A stretch of 64,000 nucleotides of DNA, taken from Kaistella haifensis DSM 19056 (lineage in GTDB: Bacteria > Bacteroidota > Bacteroidia > Flavobacteriales > Weeksellaceae). The DNA is taken from positions 124,001 through 188,000 of the forward strand of contig NZ_JASZ02000001.1 in assembly GCF_000735695.2 (NCBI RefSeq), written 5' to 3'. The notes under the pieces are model-generated. The model did not search any database. It worked only from the letters and a program-made list of their open reading frames with translations, and was not told where the DNA came from. Of the stretch, positions 58,542-64,000 are shown piece by piece. The translations under genes and the position numbers were made by a program. Each line of letters opens with the position of its first letter. Position 1 is the stretch's first letter.

Positions 58542-58955
58542 TTACTTTTTCTTACCTTTTGCAGGTGCTGCAGCTGCTTGACCTGGTTTTGGTCTTTTCG
58601 CTCCGTACTTAGATCTTCTTTGGGTTCTGCCGTTTACTCCTGCAGTATCCAAAGCTCCACGAACAATGTGATAACGTACTCCCGGTAGGTCTTTCACCCT
58701 TCCTCCGCGTACCAATACTATCGAGTGCTCTTGAAGATTGTGTCCTTCGCCCGGGATATAAGCGTTGACTTCTTTACCGTTAGAAAGTCTTACCCTTGCA
58801 ACTTTTCTAAGTGCAGAGTTCGGTTTCTTTGGGGTAGTAGTATATACTCTTGTACATACACCTCGTCTTTGTGGACAGGAATCAAGTGCAGCCGATTTAC
58901 TCTTCTTGGTAAGTGCGACTCTTCCTTTTCTAACTAATTGTTGAATAGTAGGCAT
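58542..58955 (-). CDS. rpsL: 30S ribosomal protein S12 (uS12)
   Basis: 137 aa. [40 protein letters not shown], and [20 protein letters not shown]. The lysines in PKKPNS and RVKDLP, where mutations give streptomycin resistance elsewhere, are the normal residues. A short extension ends [11 protein letters not shown]. First gene of rpsL-rpsG-fusA-rpsJ. Confidence 0.98.
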   Translation of the reverse strand: MPTIQQLVRKGRVALTKKSKSAALDSCPQRRGVCTRVYTTTPKKPNSALRKVARVRLSNGKEVNAYIPGEGHNLQEHSIVLVRGGRVKDLPGVRYHIVRGALDTAGVNGRTQRRSKYGAKRPKPGQAAAAPAKGKKK

Positions 58956-58979
58956 TTAATTGCTTTTTATTTTAGGGTG

Positions 58980-59010
58980 CAAAAGTATGAAATATTTTTT
59001 AACCCACAAA
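58980..59010 (-). promoter_or_regulatory. Perfect Bacteroidota promoter of the rpsL operon
   Basis: On the minus strand TTTG (59007-59010), 19-nt spacer, TACTTTTG (58980-58987). Transcription should begin about 20 nt before the rpsL ATG at 58955. Confidence 0.88.
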
Positions 59011-59059
59011 TACAATTATCTAATTTATAAGATTTTGTACTGAATATTTATCTTCCCAT

Positions 59060-60432
59060 TTATTTTAAAATCAATTCAGAGGTATATAAAACTTGAGATT
59101 TATTTTTAATCGTATCAATTTTTAACCATTTGATTTGTGGATTAATCGTTCCTGCGATCGATTGTTTAATCTCCCCTTTTTGGTTATTGGTATGTTGATA
59201 ATTGAAGGTTTTTCCGATAATTGGTATGTGATAAGTCGTAAGCGAGACTTCTGCTTTTTTCTCATCATTATACAGATACTTTTTATGACTGAATTGAGGC
59301 ATTTGCGATTCTATTTGCTTCTTATTATTCAAGTAATTCACCGGTGTTTTCAATGCATAAACCGTTAAAAAGAAAAGAAAGAAACTTCCTAAACCAAAAA
59401 TAAAAGCATCCGATTTTAAATTTTTAAAATAAATAATAAGAAATGAAAAGAACAAACAGAAATTAGCCGCAGCAAGCATTCTCACATTCATTTCCTCGAT
59501 TTGCTGAAAATAATAAGATACAAACAATGAAACAGCATAAACCCCAGAAACTACCCAAAGTAATTGATGAAAATCCAATGCGATTACTTCCTTTTTCTTC
59601 CGAACCAATTGTATAAAATAAAAAAGCAGCAACAAATCAAAAATCATCAAACCGATCTGAAAAGCGAGACTTGCAAAACTATTAGAAGCAGGTTTAATCA
59701 TAATAAAAGGATCGAAAACAGCCGAAACTCCCAAAATATTACGAAGTAAGTAAACCGAAGAAAATTGTTGCAAAGTTCCCCTTACATTTTCTCCAGTGAA
59801 ACTACCATATATATATAAGTTGAATCCCAAATATCCCGCAATTCCAATGCCGGCAAACAGTAAAACTTGAAACAAATCTTTTTTTAGAGGAAAAGAATGC
59901 TTTATCAAAATAGTAATCAACCAGAAAAATCCAACTCCAAGATAAATGTAAACTCCTGAATATCGAATTGTAAAGAGCAAGAATAAAAGTAATGAAGCAA
60001 AAAAAACAAATTGATATTGGCGAAATTTTCCAATAAATCTTTCATGAAAGACATAAAAAAGAAAATATAAAAGAAAAATAAACGGAGCTTCCGAAATGAA
60101 ATATCCAAAAACAAAAAAAGCAGTATTCCCGGTAAAGAGCAGCACCGTTTCTTTAAAATAAAACTTCTTGAAATAAGAAAAAAGAAGTACCGCCACAACC
60201 ATTGATATATTCAGAAATTTGGCTGACCAAAAATAATCCCGAAAAACTAAATGAAACAATTCTATTAAATTGGAAATCCTATCGGAAACAAATTCGTTTT
60301 CAGTTGTGGCAAATCCGAAGCAATTCCAAAATAAGAAAGACTATCCGCACCTGCGCCTCCCGCTGGAAGAAAAAAAGATTGAAAAAAATAAACCAACACG
60401 ATAACAAAAGCCAAAACAATATATTTTCTCAT
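59060..60432 (-). pseudogene. Polytopic membrane protein (GT-C-like), one-base frameshift
   Basis: Two frames together make one 457-aa protein. From ATG 60432 the frame reads MRKYIVLAFVIVLVYFFQSF ... GADSLSYFGIASDLPQ ... NLFPIGFPI and stops. One base later (about 60268-60270, a T3 run) it resumes as IELFHLVFRDYFWSAKFLNI and continues to 59060. About ten hydrophobic helices run through to residue 370, followed by a polar C-terminal part. The short DSLSYFGIA after the first helix recalls the acidic loop of GT-C glycosyltransferases, but the assignment is weak. The lower frame alone has only a TTG start (60259). The gene is either inactivated or carries a sequence error. Confidence 0.8.
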
Positions 60433-60510
60433 AAATAATCCTAAAAAATTTCATTAATCAAGCAAATATGCAAATTTTTAAAATTTAATTCTACATTTCA
60501 ACTTTTGATA

Positions 60511-60518
60511 TATATTTG
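60511..60518 (+). promoter_or_regulatory. Putative -7 element of the LRR gene promoter
   Basis: TATATTTG matches TANNTTTG 25 bp before the ATG at 60543. No good -33 element is seen 19 nt upstream. Confidence 0.4.
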
Positions 60519-60542
60519 TACACTTAAAAAACACACTATTGA

Positions 60543-62174
60543 ATGAATAAATTTCTATTCTTTTTACTCTTTTCGCAATTGTATTTCTCGCAAAATTGGA
60601 GCATTTCTTTTGCGGAAAGATCCTCATTAATCAATATTTACAACTCAACTTCAGGAGAAACGTGGAGCCAAAAATGGGATTTGGAAAAAGATCCCAAAAA
60701 CTGGTACGGAATCAAAATAAAAAACGGCAGCGTAATCGAAATTAATCTCCGCGGAAATGCTTTGAAAGGCAATTTCCCGATGTCGATTTCGAATTTCAGC
60801 AAACTTCAGAAATTGGATTTAAGTTCCAACCAACTTTCCGGTGAAATTTCGCCAGCAATTTCTGTTTTAGGCAATTTGGTTCGAATCGACATCAGCAACA
60901 ATCGATTGACAGGCGATCCTACTTCGTCGATTCTTCCGCTGTCCAATCTTCAGGAAATTTCGCTCGGAAACAATCAATTTGCAATTACCGACATCAATGC
61001 TTTTTTGCAGAATTTTCCTTCTTTAAAGATTTTAGATCTTTCTCACACCAATCTAAATACGGTTCCTGCAAAAATATCAACTTTAACCAATCTCGAATCG
61101 TTGAATTTAAGCAACAATACCATTTCACAGAATTTTAGCAATTTATCAAATCTCATCAATCTCCGTGAATTGAACCTTTCCGGAAACCAACTCACGAAAA
61201 TTCCTTCCGAACTTACCGCGCTTTCCGCGCTTACTTCTTTGGATTTGAGCAATAATTTATTTACCTCAAATTACGCCACGGTTCTGGGAAATTTACAAAA
61301 CTTGGAATGGCTTTCCTTGGCAAACAACCAAATCTCGGTTTTCCCGGCGGAACTTTCACAGCTAAAAAAATTAGTTCATTTAAATTTTTCGGGAAACAAA
61401 ATTTCCGGCGGTTTCGAAAGCTTGTTGAGTTTAAAAGATCTCGAACAAATTTATCTGGACAAAAACGAAATTTCTGGTGGATTCCCCACTTCACTACTTC
61501 AGTTGGGAAAGCTTCAAATGCTTTCATTGACGGGCAACCGACTTTCGGGCGAAATTCCTGAAAACCTTCCCGCGATTACTTTTTTAGAAAACAATCGATT
61601 TACAAAACAGGAAATAAAAAATTTCATTCTTAAAAATAAAGACTTTGCAGATTTCACTTATTCACCACAACGATACGACGAGCCGAAAAATGTTTACGCA
61701 ACTTTAGGTTCTTCAACTTCATTAACGCAAGCGCTTTCCGGCAACGAATATCAATTTTCTTGGTACAAAAATTTGGATCAAAAAATTCCCGGAACCTTTG
61801 AAAGTTATTATATAAGTAATGTTGAAGATGATGATTTGGCCTTGTACACCTGCGAAGCATACGTTTTCGAGGAATTACCAAACGAGTTGATGGAAATTTC
61901 GTTTTTCAGAGAACCGGTAACTTTGGTAAAAGAGCTGGGAACAAAAGAAATAAAGAATGATTTAGTCGTTTATCCTAATCCTACAACCGATTTTCTTTAT
62001 ATTAAAACTTCAAAATTAGACCTTGAAAAAGTGTTTATTTTCGATCTTAGCGGAAAGCTTTTATTCTCGGAAAAATCAAAAACAATCGACGTGAGGAATC
62101 TGCCTTCCGCAACGTATATCATTTCTATAAAAACTTCCGATACTTTGAAATCATTTAAATTCATTAAACATTAA
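60543..62174 (+). CDS. Leucine-rich repeat surface protein with T9SS sorting domain
   Basis: 543 aa. Signal peptide (MNKFLFFLLFSQLYFSQN), an LRR-capping-like region, about eleven leucine-rich repeats from 70 to 350 (LQKLDLSSNQLSGEIS, LVRIDISNNRLTGD, LKILDLSHTNLNTVP, and so on), an Ig-like linker (GNEYQFSWYKN, ALYTCEAYVF) and a C-terminal type A sorting domain (VYPNPTTDFLYIKTS ... FKFIKH). The tail predicts type IX secretion to the cell surface; LRRs suggest protein or glycan binding. Partner unknown. Monocistronic with a terminator. Confidence 0.9.
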   Translation: MNKFLFFLLFSQLYFSQNWSISFAERSSLINIYNSTSGETWSQKWDLEKDPKNWYGIKIKNGSVIEINLRGNALKGNFPMSISNFSKLQKLDLSSNQLSGEISPAISVLGNLVRIDISNNRLTGDPTSSILPLSNLQEISLGNNQFAITDINAFLQNFPSLKILDLSHTNLNTVPAKISTLTNLESLNLSNNTISQNFSNLSNLINLRELNLSGNQLTKIPSELTALSALTSLDLSNNLFTSNYATVLGNLQNLEWLSLANNQISVFPAELSQLKKLVHLNFSGNKISGGFESLLSLKDLEQIYLDKNEISGGFPTSLLQLGKLQMLSLTGNRLSGEIPENLPAITFLENNRFTKQEIKNFILKNKDFADFTYSPQRYDEPKNVYATLGSSTSLTQALSGNEYQFSWYKNLDQKIPGTFESYYISNVEDDDLALYTCEAYVFEELPNELMEISFFREPVTLVKELGTKEIKNDLVVYPNPTTDFLYIKTSKLDLEKVFIFDLSGKLLFSEKSKTIDVRNLPSATYIISIKTSDTLKSFKFIKH

Positions 62175-62197
62175 GCATCAAAATTCTTTCATATTAA

Positions 62198-62227
62198 AAA
62201 AATCGTCTTGTGAAAGGCGATTTTTTG
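62198..62227 (+). terminator. Terminator after the LRR gene
   Basis: AAAATCGTCTT (62199-62209) pairs with AAGGCGATTTT (62214-62224), one wobble, 4-nt loop, T tract following. Confidence 0.82.
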
Positions 62228-62262
62228 TTTTCTAATTTTTACATTTGTTTAAATATCATTTT

Positions 62263-63438
62263 ATGAGTGTAAGATTCAAGTCCATTCTCGATAACGATTT
62301 CTATAAAATCACGATGCAAAACGCGGTGGTGAAACTTTTCCCAAACGAAAAGGTAAAATATGAGTTCATCAATCGCGGAAAACATCATTTTCCGGAAGGT
62401 TTTGATGCTGAACTGAGAAAATCGGTGAACGCAATGGCAGAACTGAAGCTCACAAAAGATGAGAAGGAATTCTTGAGAGAAACTTGCCCTTATCTCGATT
62501 TGCCGTATTTGGATTTTTTGGGCGGATATCATTATGATCCAACTGAAGTTACGATTCAGCAAACCGAAAATGAGTTGCGCGTAACGGTGGAAGGACAATG
62601 GTACCGGACAATATTATGGGAAGTTCCGCTTTTGGCTTTAATTTCCGAATTGCATTATGAAATGAACAATATGGAAAGAGATTCCGATGAAATAGTAGTT
62701 GCCAAAACTTTGGAAAAAGCCGAAGAATTGAACAAACTCGGCGTTACTTTCGCAGAATTTGGTACCAGGAGAAGACACTCTTATAAAGTCCACGATCTCG
62801 TGGTTGATACTTTGGTAAAAAATAAAAATACAAAATTTATCGGTTCTTCTAATATTCATTTTGCGATGAAATATGGCGTAAAGCCAATAGGAACACACGC
62901 TCACGAATGGTTTATGTTTCACGCTGCAGAATATGGTTTCAAGATGGCCAACGCACTTTCGTTGGAACATTGGGTGGATGTTTATCGTGGTGATTTGGGT
63001 GTAGCCCTTTCAGATACCTACACCACAGAAGTTTTTTTCCAGCAATTTGATAAAAAATTTGCGAAACTATTTGACGGTGTTCGTCATGATAGTGGCGACC
63101 CAATCGAGTTCGCACACAAAACCATTGAACATTATAAAACAAACGGCATCAATCCTTTATTCAAATACATTATTTTTTCTGATGGTTTGAACATGGAAAA
63201 AGTAGCAGAAATCACTCACGCTTGTAAAGGGAAAATCGGAATTTCATTCGGAATTGGCACCAATTTAACCAACGATGTCGATGTGAAACCAATGAATATA
63301 GTGATGAAACTTGTTGCTGCAAAAGCAATAAATGGAGATTGGATTCCTACGGTAAAACTTTCCGACGAAAGAGGTAAATATACTGGTGATCCAAAAATGA
63401 TCGAACTTGCTAAAGAATTTTTGAGAATTCATGATTAA
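62263..63438 (+). CDS. pncB: Nicotinate phosphoribosyltransferase
   Basis: 391 aa from ATG 62263 (MSVRFKSILDNDFYKITMQN); an in-frame TTG upstream is less likely. Converts nicotinate and PRPP to nicotinate mononucleotide (Preiss-Handler route to NAD). Motifs: FKSILDNDFYKITMQNAV, FAEFGTRRRHSYKVHD, GTHAHEWFMFHAAEYG with the phosphorylatable His region, and the PRPP-site VRHDSGDP. Type normally found in Gram-negatives. TACATTTG at 62240-62247 could be the -7 element. Confidence 0.95.
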   Translation: MSVRFKSILDNDFYKITMQNAVVKLFPNEKVKYEFINRGKHHFPEGFDAELRKSVNAMAELKLTKDEKEFLRETCPYLDLPYLDFLGGYHYDPTEVTIQQTENELRVTVEGQWYRTILWEVPLLALISELHYEMNNMERDSDEIVVAKTLEKAEELNKLGVTFAEFGTRRRHSYKVHDLVVDTLVKNKNTKFIGSSNIHFAMKYGVKPIGTHAHEWFMFHAAEYGFKMANALSLEHWVDVYRGDLGVALSDTYTTEVFFQQFDKKFAKLFDGVRHDSGDPIEFAHKTIEHYKTNGINPLFKYIIFSDGLNMEKVAEITHACKGKIGISFGIGTNLTNDVDVKPMNIVMKLVAAKAINGDWIPTVKLSDERGKYTGDPKMIELAKEFLRIHD

Positions 63439-63512
63439 AATCTAAATCAGTAAGTTTTAAAGAATTCGTAGTAATCCCGAAAATTATTTTTTTTCTTCCT
63501 ATTTTTGAAAAA

Positions 63513-64000
63513 TGGAAATTACTACTTTATTTATAGGGATTATTATCGGAGTTTTAATCGGAGCATTGATTGTCTATTTTTTCTTAAAATCCTCCACTAT
63601 TTCTCGAACACTTTTCGATGATTTGAATAATAGTTTTATTAGGACAAATTCTGATTTACAAAATTCGACATTGAAAATCAATGAATTAGAAAATTCTTAC
63701 CTTTCTGAGAAGCAAACAAACCTTCAGCAAACTGAATTTTTAAATCAATTAAAAACGGATATTGCCAAAATTTCTGCTGAAAGTAATGCTCAAAATCAAA
63801 GAATTGAAGAACAAACAGAAATCAACAACAATCAAAGTTCAGAAATCAAAAAATTGGTTGATGAAAAAAATGAATTAATCTCAATAAAATCTCACCTCAA
63901 TGCACAAAACCAAGCTTTACAAAAACTCTTAGATAGCCAAAAAGAAGAAATTGAAAAAATGCAAGCCTTGGCTAAAGAAGAATTTCAGAATCTCGCCAAC
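63513..64000 (+). CDS. rmuC: RmuC family DNA recombination protein (5' part)
   Basis: ATG 63513; the frame is open for 162 codons to the edge. N-terminal transmembrane helix (TTLFIGIIIGVLIGALIVYF) followed by a long coiled coil rich in Gln/Asn/Glu (SNAQNQRIEEQTEINNNQ). This is how RmuC proteins begin, with the nuclease-like domain after about residue 200 outside the window. Family role: limits inversions at short inverted repeats. The call rests on architecture, so moderate confidence. Confidence 0.75.

Noticed and set aside
60202-60438. Small plus-strand gene of 78 codons
   Set aside because: It lies opposite the frameshift in the membrane protein gene, whose two frames give a better continuous protein.

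Overview
The window looks like chromosomal core DNA of a low-GC member of the Bacteroidota, most likely the Chryseobacterium/Kaistella branch of the Flavobacteriia. Evidence: promoters of the Bacteroidota form TTTG-N19-TANNTTTG (two are perfect), start regions without Shine-Dalgarno sequences, C-terminal type IX secretion sorting domains, flavobacterial families (DUF6452, DUF6048, DUF2480, THX, SMUG2-like glycosylase) and a complete flavobacterial ribosomal protein cluster.

Layout. 1-3276: a nearly complete fused isobutyryl-CoA mutase (IcmF) that runs off the left edge. 3385-4732: small envelope proteins. 4905-6720: rplM-rpsI-rpsB. 6814-17176: trmB, envelope proteins, a large secreted reprolysin-like protease with a T9SS signal, rlmD with its usual DUF6452/DUF6048 partners, and a TlpA-like lipoprotein that has lost its redox cysteines. 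17362-20884: succinate dehydrogenase sdhCAB. 20997-27514: comEC, lpxB, DUF2480, DUF937, THX, aspS. 27742-32461: paaZ (fused to a DinB/DUF1569-like domain), a SMUG2-like glycosylase, an enoyl-CoA hydratase and an SDR. 32462-35574: a 21-bp minisatellite, gltA and eno. 36253-50266: the whole S10-spc-alpha cluster from rplC to rplQ, including secY, infA, rpmJ and rpoA. 50550-55410: an iron-acquisition block (TonB receptor, Spy-like lipoprotein, PepSY protein, frameshifted DUF1294 gene, low-affinity iron permease family protein). 55591-58955: rpsL-rpsG-fusA-rpsJ. 59060-64000: a frameshifted membrane protein, an LRR protein with a T9SS tail, nicotinate phosphoribosyltransferase and the start of rmuC.

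How it works together. Most of the window is translation machinery in a few long operons, with TCA-cycle genes (sdh, gltA), glycolysis (eno), lipid A synthesis (lpxB) and acyl-CoA metabolism (icmF, paaZ). The iron block separates rpsJ from rplC. rpsJ ends in its own terminator and rplC starts from its own perfect promoter, so the interruption need not disturb ribosomal expression.

The most unusual signal is non-coding. Six spacers inside co-directional operons (rpsI/rpsB, sdhC/sdhA, rplP/rpsC, rpsN/rpsH, rpmD/rplO, rpsK/rpsD) hold degenerate tandem heptanucleotide arrays. In most of them a left array faces a right array of roughly complementary heptamers, so the transcript could fold into a hairpin with a 7-nt rhythm. 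Heptamer sequences differ between loci, but the period and inverted layout are shared. A 21-bp (3 x 7) array lies between gltA and paaZ. Two genes (DUF1294 and the 59060-60432 membrane protein) each carry a one-base frameshift.
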